DNA from: Chelatococcus sp.
GTDB lineage: Bacteria > Pseudomonadota > Alphaproteobacteria > Rhizobiales > Beijerinckiaceae
Assembly (NCBI GenBank): GCA_003248805.1
Contig: QFQY01000070.1
Coordinates: 1-22,497 of the forward strand
Direction of reading: 5' to 3'
Length of the DNA stretch: 22,497 bases
Shown one piece after another: positions 15,505 through 22,497 of this stretch. Position 1 is the stretch's first letter, and the number at the start of each line of letters is the position of its first letter. The position numbers and the translations under genes were made by a program. The notes below the pieces were generated by a model. It was given only the letters and a program-made list of their open reading frames with translations. It did no database searches and had not been told where the DNA came from.

Positions 15505-16305
15505 TCAGGCCACCCGCGCGACGGGAGCCGCGTGGTCCATCTTCCAGTAGCAGCGCCTGGCATTGGCGGTCGTGAGTTCGGCGATCTCGTCGGGGCCGAG
15601 CCCGATGGCCTCGGCGAGAACCCTTGCCGTCTCAACGACATAGGACGGTTCGTTGCGCTTGCCCCTGAAGGGGACCGGCGCGAGATAGGGCGCGTCCGTC
15701 TCGACGAGCAGCCGCTCGCGCGGAAGCATGCGCGCGATCCGGCGCAGCTCTTCCGAGGTCTTGAACGTCAGGATGCCGGAGAAGGACACATAAAGCCCCA
15801 TCTCGACGCCGGCCATGGCGAGTGCCTCTCCCGCCGTGAAGCAGTGCAGGATGGCCGGGAAGGCCCCCTTCCCCATCTCCTCGCGCAGGATCGCGATCAT
15901 GTCGTTGTCAGCCTCGCGCGCATGGATCACGAGCGGAAGCTGCGTCATCCGGGCTGCGGCGATATGGGTGCGCAGGCCCTGTTCCTGAGCGTCGCGCGGG
16001 CTGGAATCGTAGTGATAGTCGAGCCCCGCCTCGCCGATCGCGACGCAGCGCGGATGGCGCGACAGCTCCACCAGGCGCTCCGCCGTGACGTCGAGTTCCT
16101 CATGCGCGCCATGGGGATGCGTGCCGACGCTGAACCAGACCGAAGGAAAGCGCTCGGCGATCGCGGCATAGGCGGAAAAGCGCGCGACGCGGGTCGAGAT
16201 CGTGACCATGCGGCCGACGCCCGCCGCCTCCGCCCGCGCCACATAGGCGGGCAGATCCTCGGCGAAGTCCGGAAAGTCGAGATGGCAGTGGGTATCGATC
16301 AGCAT
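15505..16305 (-). CDS. TatD-family metal-dependent hydrolase (DNase)
   Basis: This 266-aa TIM-barrel hydrolase has the full TatD metal set: His6 and His8 (IDTHCHLDF), Glu92 (GEAGLDYHYD), His128 (VIHARE), His154 (LHCFTAG) and Asp204 (VETDAPYLAP). Family members are Mg-dependent exonucleases acting on DNA, and the length is standard. The frame is open far upstream to about 17538, but that part lies over metG. The ATG at 16305 gives the canonical MLIDTHCH start and shares one base with the metG stop (TGATG), so it is coupled to metG. The order metG-tatD-MBL is widely conserved in Hyphomicrobiales, from memory. Confidence 0.93.
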   Translation of the reverse strand: MLIDTHCHLDFPDFAEDLPAYVARAEAAGVGRMVTISTRVARFSAYAAIAERFPSVWFSVGTHPHGAHEELDVTAERLVELSRHPRCVAIGEAGLDYHYDSSPRDAQEQGLRTHIAAARMTQLPLVIHAREADNDMIAILREEMGKGAFPAILHCFTAGEALAMAGVEMGLYVSFSGILTFKTSEELRRIARMLPRERLLVETDAPYLAPVPFRGKRNEPSYVVETARVLAEAIGLGPDEIAELTTANARRCYWKMDHAAPVARVA

Positions 16306-17864
16306 CACGACGCCTTGCCGTCCTCGGCCTCGATGAAGCGCGGGAAGACCGCGCTCGGCGCCGGCAGAGCCGCGCCCGCCCGGAGCCGCCCCGTCGCGCC
16401 GAGCGCGGCGAAGTCCCGCGCTCCGGCGTCGACGCCGAGCAGGTCGAGCAGCTTGCCCGCGGAGTCCGGCATGACGGGCTGGACCAGGATGGCCACCTGC
16501 CTCAGCGTCTCGATCGTGACATAGAGCACGGTGTCGCGCCGGGCGGGATCGGTCTTGCTCAGCCGCCAGGGCTCGTTGGCCGCGAAATAGCGGTTGGCTT
16601 CGGCCACGATGGCCCAGATGTCGGCCAGCACGAGATGCAGCGCGAAATCGCCCATCGCCTCGCGCGCCTTCGCCAGGGCGCCGTCGACGAGGGCCAGCAG
16701 CGCCGTGTCGGCCTCGGTCAAGGTCGCGGGCGCGGGCACCCTGCCCTCGCAGTTCTTCGCGATCATCGAGAGCGAACGCTGCGCCAGATTGCCGAGATCG
16801 TTGGCGAGATCGGCATTGATGCGGCCGACGATGGCCTCGTGACTGTAGCTGCCATCCTGCCCGAACGAGATCTCGCGCAGGAAGAAGTAGCGCAGCTGGT
16901 CGACGCCATAGGTTCCGGCGAGATCGAAGGGATCGACCACGTTGCCGAGCGACTTCGACATCTTGGCGCCCTTGTTGAGCAGGAAGCCGTGGCCGAAGAC
17001 GCGCCGGGGCACCGGCAGCCCCGCCGACATCAGCATGGCGGGCCAATAGACGGCGTGGAAGCGCACGATGTCCTTGCCGATGATGTGCACGTCGGCCGGC
17101 CAGTAATGCGCGCGCGGGCTCTCGGAATCGGGAAAGCCCGTTCCCGTGAGGTAGTTCGTGAGCGCGTCGACCCAGACATACATCACATGCCCGGGCGCGC
17201 CCGGCACCGGGAGACCCCAGTCGAAGGTCGTGCGGCTGACCGAGAAATCCTCGAGCCCGCTGTTCACGAAGGACACGACCTCGTTTCGCCGCGTCGGCGG
17301 CGAGATGAAATCCGGGACGTCCTCGTAGAGCTTCAGCAGCCGGTCCTGATAGGCACTGAGGCGGAAGAAGTAGCTTTCCTCCTCCACCCACTCGACCGGC
17401 GTGCCCTGCCCGCCCAGGCGCGTGCCGTCGGGCTGGAGCGTGGTCTCCTCCTCGCCATAGAAGGCCTCGTCGCGGACCGAGTACCAGCCGGCATATTTCG
17501 AGAGGTAGATGTCGCCATTGGCCTCCATCCGCCGCCACAGCTCCTGCGTCGACGGCAGGTGATCGGCGTCGGTGGTGCGGATGAAGCGGTCGAAGGAGCA
17601 GCCCAGCCGCCCCTCCAGATCCTTGAACAACTGCGCGATGCCGTCGACGTAAGCCTTTGGCGCGAGGCCGTTCTGCTCCGCCGTGCGCTGGACCTTCTGG
17701 CCGTGCTCGTCGGTGCCGGTCATGGCGAAGACGTCATAACCGTCGAGCCGCTTGAAGCGGGCGATCGCGTCAGACGCCACCAACTCGTAGGCGTGGCCGA
17801 TATGCGGCGGTCCGTTGGTGTAGTGGATCGCGGTCGTGAGGTAGAATTTCGGGGCCGTGGCCAT
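16305..17864 (-). CDS. metG: Methionyl-tRNA synthetase
   Basis: This 519-aa class I aminoacyl-tRNA synthetase charges tRNA-Met. The HIGH signature is at 21-24 (PPHIGHAYE) and KMSKS at 301-305 (GAKMSKSLGN). The connective region has WYSVRDEAFY and no CxxC zinc knuckles, so it is the zinc-free, shorter MetG type. The C-terminus ends after the anticodon-binding helical domain, with no tRNA-binding EMAPII-like extension, as usual for the ~510-520 aa alphaproteobacterial form. GGACGGA lies about 3 nt before the ATG. It sits 21 bp after holB and is followed by tatD with a one-base overlap. An essential gene, and nothing looks broken. Confidence 0.97.
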   Translation of the reverse strand: MATAPKFYLTTAIHYTNGPPHIGHAYELVASDAIARFKRLDGYDVFAMTGTDEHGQKVQRTAEQNGLAPKAYVDGIAQLFKDLEGRLGCSFDRFIRTTDADHLPSTQELWRRMEANGDIYLSKYAGWYSVRDEAFYGEEETTLQPDGTRLGGQGTPVEWVEEESYFFRLSAYQDRLLKLYEDVPDFISPPTRRNEVVSFVNSGLEDFSVSRTTFDWGLPVPGAPGHVMYVWVDALTNYLTGTGFPDSESPRAHYWPADVHIIGKDIVRFHAVYWPAMLMSAGLPVPRRVFGHGFLLNKGAKMSKSLGNVVDPFDLAGTYGVDQLRYFFLREISFGQDGSYSHEAIVGRINADLANDLGNLAQRSLSMIAKNCEGRVPAPATLTEADTALLALVDGALAKAREAMGDFALHLVLADIWAIVAEANRYFAANEPWRLSKTDPARRDTVLYVTIETLRQVAILVQPVMPDSAGKLLDLLGVDAGARDFAALGATGRLRAGAALPAPSAVFPRFIEAEDGKAS

Positions 17865-17885
17865 GATCCGTCCGAGAGGTTCGCT

Positions 17886-18956
17886 TCACGCTGCGCGCGA
17901 GCGGGCAACCGCATCCGACAGATCATGAAACATCGACAGCACCAGCGGGCGGCGGTCGAGATTGTAAGCTTCGACGTCGCGGGCCGCGCGCTGGAGCTTT
18001 TCCCATACCTCCGCCAGAGGCGCAAGGCGCGCCGCGGAGGCCTGGGCATGCGCATGGAGATGGGCCGAAAGCCAGCCCTGCACGGTCTCGATCATGACCG
18101 CGAAATCGCGATCCCCCTGCCGCCCCGCGACATCCTCGGCCAGGGCGAGCAGCGCCGACAGGTCGATCCCCGGCAAGGCATCGAGCCGGGCGCGGACGGC
18201 TTCGACGAGCGCCAGCGTTTCCGGGTCGGCATAGATCAGTGCCCGCCGCACGGATCCTTCCGCGAAGCGCGCGACACGCGTCACCGCCTCGCGATCGGCC
18301 GGCCCGCCCATGCGCTCCAGCGCGATACGTCCGGCCGTGGCCACGCCGGCCTCGTCCAGCGCCTCGAAGGACAGCAGGCGGCAGCGCGAGCGGATGGTGG
18401 GCAGCAGCCGGCCGGGCGCGTGCGCGACGATGAGAAACAGCGCGCGCGGCGGCGGCTCCTCCAGCAGCTTGAGCAGGGCGTTGGCGGCGGGGCGCTCCAT
18501 GTCGTCGGCCGAATCGACGATCGCGACCCGCCATCCGCCCTCGGCGGCGCTTCCCGAGAAGCGGTCGATGATTCGGCGGACGGCATCGACGGGAATATTG
18601 GTGCTGTAGCCCTTGCCGTCGGATTTCGGCACGCGGCGCAGCACATGCAGATCGGGGTGGGAGCGCGCCATGATGCGGCGCGTCGCCGGGTCATCCTCCG
18701 GCATGGCCAGGCTTTCGGCCAGCCGCGCCCGGCTGGCGGGTTCGCCCGCGGCGAGCACGAAGCGCGCTGCGCGATAGGCGAAGCTGGCCTTGCCGATGCC
18801 CTCGGGGCCGCCCAGCAGCCAGGCGTGGTGCATGCGCCCGGAGGCCAGCGCGCCGAGGAAGGCGTGCTCCCGTGCCTCGTGGCCGACGAGCGCCAAGGTT
18901 TCGCGCGGATGGGGCGCGTTCGGCAGGCGGTCGGGTTCGTCGCTGATCTCCAGCAT
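17886..18956 (-). CDS. holB: DNA polymerase III delta' subunit
   Basis: This 356-aa AAA+ protein is the delta' subunit of the clamp loader, working with DnaX and HolA to load the beta clamp. The P-loop is at 49-58 (GGPEGIGKAS), a Walker-B-like VDSADDM at 147-153, the conserved LLKLLEEPPP at 161-170, and the sensor SRC motif at 190-192. The Cys-rich zinc module seen in the E. coli protein is missing, as in other alphaproteobacterial forms. The start is the ATG at 18956, 18 bp after tmk. The neighbours tmk and metG match the conserved order. The C-terminal third is poorly conserved but open throughout. Essential for replication. Confidence 0.93.
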   Translation of the reverse strand: MLEISDEPDRLPNAPHPRETLALVGHEAREHAFLGALASGRMHHAWLLGGPEGIGKASFAYRAARFVLAAGEPASRARLAESLAMPEDDPATRRIMARSHPDLHVLRRVPKSDGKGYSTNIPVDAVRRIIDRFSGSAAEGGWRVAIVDSADDMERPAANALLKLLEEPPPRALFLIVAHAPGRLLPTIRSRCRLLSFEALDEAGVATAGRIALERMGGPADREAVTRVARFAEGSVRRALIYADPETLALVEAVRARLDALPGIDLSALLALAEDVAGRQGDRDFAVMIETVQGWLSAHLHAHAQASAARLAPLAEVWEKLQRAARDVEAYNLDRRPLVLSMFHDLSDAVARSRAA

Positions 18957-18974
18957 CGGTGGTCCGGCCTCGTC

Positions 18975-19625
18975 TCACATATGCCCGGGCATGGGCAGGC
19001 GCTCGCACAGCGCCGCCCAGGCCGCCATGGCCAGGGCATCGGGCGGGAGCGTGGCGTCCAGCACGACGCAGCGCTCGGGCTCCGCTCGCGCAATGGCGAG
19101 ATAGGCTTGGCGCAGCTTGTCGTGAAAGGCCAGCGTCTCGCTCTCGAAGCGGTCGCTCGTCTCGCCCTCGCGCCGCCGCTTCGTCGCCCGGGCGAGCCCG
19201 ACCTGCGGATCGAGATCGAGCAGCAGCGTCAGCTCGGGCGCGATGCCGTCGATCGTGACGCGCTCGAGCTCGGCCAGCACGGCCGGGTCGATCAGCCCGG
19301 AGACGCCCTGATAGGTCCGGGTGGAATCGATGAAGCGATCGCAGATCACCCAGTCGCCCCGGGCCAGCGCCGGAGCGATCAGCCGGTCGATGTGATCGAT
19401 ACGCGCGGCCGAGAACATCAAAGCCTCGGCGAAGGGGCCGTGCCGCCTGATCTCGCCGGAGAGGATCGAGGCGCGGATCGCCTCGGCCTTCGCCGTGCCG
19501 CCCGGCTCGCGGGTGACCTCCACCGCGACGCCGCGCTCGCGCAATCTCTCGGCCAGGGCGCGCGCCAGCGTCGACTTGCCGGCGCCCTCCCCGCCTTCCA
19601 GCGTGATGAAATGCCCTCGCGCCAC
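18975..19625 (-). CDS. tmk: Thymidylate kinase
   Basis: This 216-aa kinase phosphorylates dTMP to dTDP in dTTP synthesis. It shows the P-loop GGEGAGKST at 11-19, TREPGGT at about 38-44, the DRF motif at 96-98 (ICDRFIDSTRTYQG), and the lid segment RATKRRREGETSDRF at 146-160, which is Arg-rich as in the E. coli-type enzyme. The frame is open far upstream over dacA. The most likely start is GTG at 19625, giving MARGHFITLEGG, 5 bp after the dacA stop; no ATG exists in frame between the dacA stop and the P-loop. No strong ribosome-binding site is seen, so translational coupling to dacA is likely. Confidence 0.93.
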   Translation of the reverse strand: MARGHFITLEGGEGAGKSTLARALAERLRERGVAVEVTREPGGTAKAEAIRASILSGEIRRHGPFAEALMFSAARIDHIDRLIAPALARGDWVICDRFIDSTRTYQGVSGLIDPAVLAELERVTIDGIAPELTLLLDLDPQVGLARATKRRREGETSDRFESETLAFHDKLRQAYLAIARAEPERCVVLDATLPPDALAMAAWAALCERLPMPGHM

Positions 19626-19630
19626 GTTCG

Positions 19631-20854
19631 TCAGCTCTGGCCCATCGCCTTGCGGATCCAGCCTGTGGCGACCTCCATCAGGGAATCCAGCGCCCGGCTC
19701 TGCAGGGTGCCCGGCGCGACGGTCTCGGCGGCATAGAGCGGCACGTCCAGCGTGCGCACCTCGCCACGCATCACCACGAGCCGCGCCACCTGCGCGCCCT
19801 CTTCCACCGGCGCGACGAGCGGCCCGCGATAGAGGATGCGGGCGCTGATGCGGTCGCCGCTGCCGCGCGGCAGGAGCAGGCTGACGGCCCCCTTCGCCTT
19901 CAGCGCGACGCGGCCCTTCTCTCCACCGAAGACACTCGCCTCGCCGACCGTGTCGTTCGCCGCGAAGATCTGGCGGGCCTCGAAGGCGCGAAAGCCCCAT
20001 TCCAGCAGCTTGCGGGCCTCGCTGGCCCGGTCGCGCGCCGTCTTCAGCCCGTTGACCACGACGATGAGGCGCTGTCCGTTCTGCACGGCGGAGCCCACGA
20101 GGCCGTAGCCGGCTTCCTCGATGTTGCCGGTCTTGAGCCCGTCGGCGCCGATGTCCATCGTGAGCAGCGGGTTGCGGTTCTGCTGGCGGATCTTGTTCCA
20201 GGTGAACTCGCGCTGGCCGAAGATCCTGTAGAGGTCGGGATAGGTCTTGACGATGTGGTCGGAGAGCAGCGCGAGCTCCCGGGCCGTCACCTTCTGCTGC
20301 GGGTCGCCCATGCCGGTCGCGTTGCGGAAGACGGATTTTGTCAGGCCCAGCGCCCGAACCCGTTCCGTCATCACCCGCGCGAAGGTCGCCTCGTCGCCGG
20401 CGATGGCCTCCGCCAGCGCGATCGAGGCGTCGTTGCCCGACTGGACGATGATGCCCTGCAGGATGTCGGAGAGCTTCACCCGGCTGTTCAGGACGGCGAA
20501 CATGCTCGAACCGCCGGAGACGCCGCCGCCCTTGCGCCATGCGTTCTCGGAGATGCCGATCTCGCTGTCGAGGCTGAGCCGGCCCTGGGCGATCTCTTCG
20601 AAGGCGACGAGCACCGTCGCGATCTTGGCGAGGCTCGCCGGCACCATCGGCTCGTCGGCCGCCTTCTCGTAGAGCACGGCGCCGCTGCCCGAATCGAGCA
20701 GCACCGCATAAGGGGCCTGCGACTGGAAATTCTGGGCCAGTGCGACAGCCGGCAGCAGCGCCAGCGCGAAGGCGAGAATCGCCGGAACCAACCCAGCCGA
20801 CATTGCGGTCAGGGTTCGCCCGAAAGCTGTCTTCTCACGGCTTGCGATGCTCAT
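19631..20854 (-). CDS. D-alanyl-D-alanine carboxypeptidase (penicillin-binding protein, S11 family)
   Basis: This 407-aa protein trims the terminal D-Ala from peptidoglycan stem peptides in the periplasm. A signal peptide covers residues 1-40, with a probable cut after Ala-Leu-Ala. The three active-site motifs are clear: SxxK at 74-77 (PASLAKIAT), SxN at 139-141 (QSGNDAS) and KTG at 241-243 (GLKTGN). The C-terminal domain ends in an amphipathic helix (LMEVATGWIRKAMG) that could anchor it to the inner membrane, as in PBP5/6. The rlpA-like gene lies 49 bp upstream, and tmk starts 5 bp downstream. The ribosome-binding site before the ATG is weak; a second ATG 17 codons in would leave a shorter signal peptide. 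DacA/DacC/DacF subtype cannot be told apart by eye. Confidence 0.94.
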   Translation of the reverse strand: MSIASREKTAFGRTLTAMSAGLVPAILAFALALLPAVALAQNFQSQAPYAVLLDSGSGAVLYEKAADEPMVPASLAKIATVLVAFEEIAQGRLSLDSEIGISENAWRKGGGVSGGSSMFAVLNSRVKLSDILQGIIVQSGNDASIALAEAIAGDEATFARVMTERVRALGLTKSVFRNATGMGDPQQKVTARELALLSDHIVKTYPDLYRIFGQREFTWNKIRQQNRNPLLTMDIGADGLKTGNIEEAGYGLVGSAVQNGQRLIVVVNGLKTARDRASEARKLLEWGFRAFEARQIFAANDTVGEASVFGGEKGRVALKAKGAVSLLLPRGSGDRISARILYRGPLVAPVEEGAQVARLVVMRGEVRTLDVPLYAAETVAPGTLQSRALDSLMEVATGWIRKAMGQS

Positions 20855-20903
20855 GCCGCGATCTGAAGCAGAGCGTCCCGCGACCGGTCAACCCGGGAAC
20901 GCT

Positions 20904-22091
20904 TCAATTCCGCGAAAGTGGCTTCAGCTCATCGCGGGCGAGCAGGGTCTCGAAGGGATGAGCCTTGCCGAAACGCTGCGTCGGCGGCGTTTCCGGAGCG
21001 GCGAAGAGGCTCACCATCTTCGTCCGCTGCGGCGGCATCGGCGTGCGGGTGATCGCGGGAACCTTCACCGGGCTCGCGGCGTTGGCGATGGTGTCGAGAT
21101 CGAAGGGCCGGTTCGGCGGAAGTGGCGCGCCACGCACCGGGGTCCCCATGGCGGCGGAGGCCGTCGCAACCGGAGCACTGGCCGAGGAGATCGAGGCCGT
21201 GGAGTAGGACGCGGTCGAATAGGAGGCGGTGCTGTAGGAGGCGGCCGGGGCGGCGCGCTCCGGCGCGACCTGCTCGACGGCAGCCGGCTCCGGCTGCTGC
21301 TCGTCGAGATCGGCGCTGCGCGACCGGCGAGCCGCGACCGGGGCGGCGCTCGCCACCATGGTCGGGGCGCTGGTCCCCGGGATCGCGGCGGGCTGGCCGT
21401 CGGTCCGCAGCGTCGCCAGGAGGAGCTTGTCGTCCGAGCCGGCGAGCGACGCCTGGCCGAGATATTCGAGCTTGATCCGGGCGGTTCCCAGATGTCGGAA
21501 CGCGAGCGCCTCGGCGGTCTTCTGCGAGACGTCCATCAGGCGGCCGCTATGATAGGGGCCGCGATCGTTGACGCGCACGATGATCGAGCGGTTGTTCAGG
21601 AGATTGGTGACGCGGGCATAGGCCGGAAGCGGCATGGTCGGGTGCGCAGCGCTGATGCCGTTGCGATCATAGACCTCGCCATTCGCGGTGCGGCGGCCAT
21701 GGAACGCCTCGCCATACCAGGAGGCGGCACCGACGGCCGTGTAGCCGACAGGCTTTTCATACGGCGTGTAGCGCTTGCCGGCGACGGTATAGGTCTTGCC
21801 GACGAGCTGCCGCCCGCCGCCCTTGGGCACCTCCTCGCCTTCCGCGACGACGCGCGGGCTGGCGGGGCCGTATTTCGAGGACGGGAAAGCCCCGATCTCC
21901 TTGGACCGGCGCTTGGCGACCTGATCGTTGGCGCAGTTGGCGAGCAGCAGGCCCGCGAGCGCCACACAGCCGAGACGCGCGAGCCTGGGAGCGAGCGGGA
22001 AGGACTCAAGCGGGAAGGACTCTGGGGCGCAGCCTGGATCGGACGAAGCGACGGATGATGCCGGGACCGATGAAGCTGCGCCAGTCGTCAT
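20904..22091 (-). CDS. rlpA: RlpA-like septal lipoprotein with low-complexity tail
   Basis: Starting at the ATG at 22091, this is a 395-aa protein. A hydrophobic stretch ends in a lipobox with Leu-Ala-Asn-Cys at Cys53, so it should be an outer-membrane lipoprotein. The RlpA double-psi beta-barrel follows with ASWYGEAFHGRRTANGEVY and VNDRGPYHSGRLMDVS, containing the catalytic-type Asp. RlpA cuts naked glycan strands at the septum. The C-terminal SPOR domain of the Pseudomonas protein is not visible; instead there is an Ala/Ser/Pro-rich tail with a SYSTA repeat. The region before the lipoprotein signal is unusually long (~33 aa) and contains a tandem ESFPL. A GTG at 22142 would add 17 residues. 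A candidate CtrA box lies upstream. Neighbouring dacA supports a cell-wall role. Confidence 0.85.
   Translation of the reverse strand: MTTGAASSVPASSVASSDPGCAPESFPLESFPLAPRLARLGCVALAGLLLANCANDQVAKRRSKEIGAFPSSKYGPASPRVVAEGEEVPKGGGRQLVGKTYTVAGKRYTPYEKPVGYTAVGAASWYGEAFHGRRTANGEVYDRNGISAAHPTMPLPAYARVTNLLNNRSIIVRVNDRGPYHSGRLMDVSQKTAEALAFRHLGTARIKLEYLGQASLAGSDDKLLLATLRTDGQPAAIPGTSAPTMVASAAPVAARRSRSADLDEQQPEPAAVEQVAPERAAPAASYSTASYSTASYSTASISSASAPVATASAAMGTPVRGAPLPPNRPFDLDTIANAASPVKVPAITRTPMPPQRTKMVSLFAAPETPPTQRFGKAHPFETLLARDELKPLSRN
21183..21242 (-). repeat. 15-bp coding tandem repeat (ASYST units) in rlpA
   Basis: Three 15-bp units encode ASYST (21228-21242, 21213-21227, 21198-21212), and a fourth degenerate unit (ASISS) follows at 21183-21197. 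Their codons differ at synonymous sites, so the repeat is older than a recent slippage event. It lies in the disordered tail of the RlpA-like protein and may vary in copy number between strains. Confidence 0.8.
21993..22022 (-). repeat. 15-bp tandem duplication near the 5' end of rlpA
   Basis: Two 15-bp units (21993-22007 and 22008-22022) match at 14 of 15 bases and encode ESFPL twice, just before the lipoprotein signal. Each unit carries one GACTC (GANTC) site. The near identity suggests a recent duplication that keeps the frame. Confidence 0.75.
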
Positions 22092-22418
22092 TCTGTCGAT
22101 CCGCTTTTCAGGTCGCAAAGCCAGCACGTCGTTCCGCCGCACGGGCGACGGAACCGAAGCTTTCGACCAATTTCATTAAGAGCCCGTTAAGCCGCAGGCA
22201 GAACGCAAGCCCTGCCCCAGGCGAACGATCACCTGTCCGTGAGGCGGCATAAAGGTGTCGGAAATGCAGCGCCTGTCAACCCGCCCCCGGTTGCAGTGCG
22301 GCGAGACATCCCGCGCTCGGTCCTCCGCGTGGCAGGCCGGACCGCGAAATCTCCGATCCGGCAGAATGCTTTGCGGGCTTGCCAAACCGCCACCGCCCCG
22401 GCAATGACAGCACCCGAT
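22092..22418. other. Intergenic region between rlpA and tRNA-Ser
   Basis: I find no supported gene in this 327 bp. It carries the divergent control regions of rlpA (- strand) and tRNA-Ser (+ strand). TTGCCA at 22379-22384 followed after 17 bp by CAATGA (22402-22407) is a weak candidate promoter for the tRNA. A CtrA-type box lies nearer rlpA. The small - strand open frame at 22176-22385 overlaps this control DNA and has no recognisable family, so I do not call it. Confidence 0.5.
22176..22190. promoter_or_regulatory. Candidate CtrA binding site, TTAA-N7-TTAA
   Basis: Two TTAA half-sites are separated by exactly 7 bp, matching the CtrA consensus TTAA-N7-TTAA(C). On the - strand the first half-site reads TTAAC. 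It lies 85 bp upstream of the rlpA ATG, in the least GC-rich part of this intergenic region. CtrA controls cell-cycle genes in Alphaproteobacteria, and RlpA acts at the septum, so regulation is plausible. Confidence 0.5.
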
Positions 22419-22497
22419 GGAAGGGTGGCCGAGTGGTTTAAGGCAGCGGTCTTGAAAACCGCCGTGGGTGCAAGCCCACCGTGGGTTCGAATCCCAC
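22419..22497 (+). tRNA. tRNA-Ser (anticodon UGA), 3' end beyond the window
   Basis: The sequence starts with the acceptor strand GGAAGGG and has the D-arm GCCGAGTGGTTTAAGGC. The anticodon stem GCGGT/ACCGC encloses the loop CTTGAAA with anticodon TGA at 22453-22455. A long class II variable arm (GTGGGTGCAAGCCCAC) and a T-arm GTGGGTTCGAATCCCAC follow, where the window ends. The long variable arm and the anticodon identify serine. About 79 bases are present; the 3' acceptor strand is not seen. Confidence 0.95.

Noticed and set aside
16635..19736. 1033-codon + strand open frame opposite the housekeeping operon
   Set aside because: It lies antisense to metG, holB and tmk, which all have full motifs. 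Its product is Arg/Gly/His-rich with no family, as expected from high-GC third-position bias.
22092..22142. GTG start adding 17 residues to the RlpA-like protein
   Set aside because: No ribosome-binding site precedes it, and it would lengthen an already unusually long leader before the lipoprotein signal. It is kept only as an alternative.
1..22497. CRISPR arrays, intact insertion sequences, integrases or prophage genes
   Set aside because: No regularly spaced repeats, transposase, integrase or phage motifs were seen on either strand. The tRNA-Ser at the edge is not accompanied by an integrase inside the window.

Overview
The window looks like chromosome of a GC-rich alphaproteobacterium of the order Hyphomicrobiales, possibly Bosea-like. 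That is inferred from the high GC content, the protein flavour, the gene order rlpA-dacA-tmk-holB-metG-tatD-MBL, a candidate CtrA box and GANTC sites. No database search was possible.

Layout. Positions 1-903 hold no gene I can support; the first ~480 bp are visibly less GC-rich than the rest. Positions 904-5772 (+ strand) form a hydantoin-processing module: an N-carbamoyl-D-amino-acid hydrolase-like amidase, a hydantoinase/dihydropyrimidinase, a hydantoin racemase, a LysR regulator translationally coupled to the racemase, and an SDR protein with an abnormal active site. A 395 bp AT-richer gap (5773-6167) with palindromes separates it from a second + strand module at 6168-14645. That module holds an NAD-dependent epimerase/dehydratase, a classical SDR dehydrogenase, a flavoprotein monooxygenase-like enzyme, and a complete peptide/opine-type ABC importer: binding protein, two permeases and one double-ATPase protein. 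Four-base start/stop overlaps join most genes inside each module.

At 14646-14673 the strand switches. The - strand from 22091 down to 14674 carries a conserved housekeeping run: RlpA-like lipoprotein, D-Ala-D-Ala carboxypeptidase, thymidylate kinase, DNA polymerase III delta', methionyl-tRNA synthetase, TatD nuclease and an MBL-fold hydrolase. A tRNA-Ser(UGA), cut by the window end, lies on the + strand at the right edge.

How the genes may work together. The hydantoin module would convert racemic 5-substituted hydantoins to N-carbamoyl amino acids and then to D-amino acids, ammonia and CO2, with the racemase recycling the unused enantiomer. The second module looks like uptake plus oxidation/reduction of an unidentified substrate. 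Whether the two modules form one pathway is inference, but their shared direction and adjacency suggest a catabolic island placed beside core genes.
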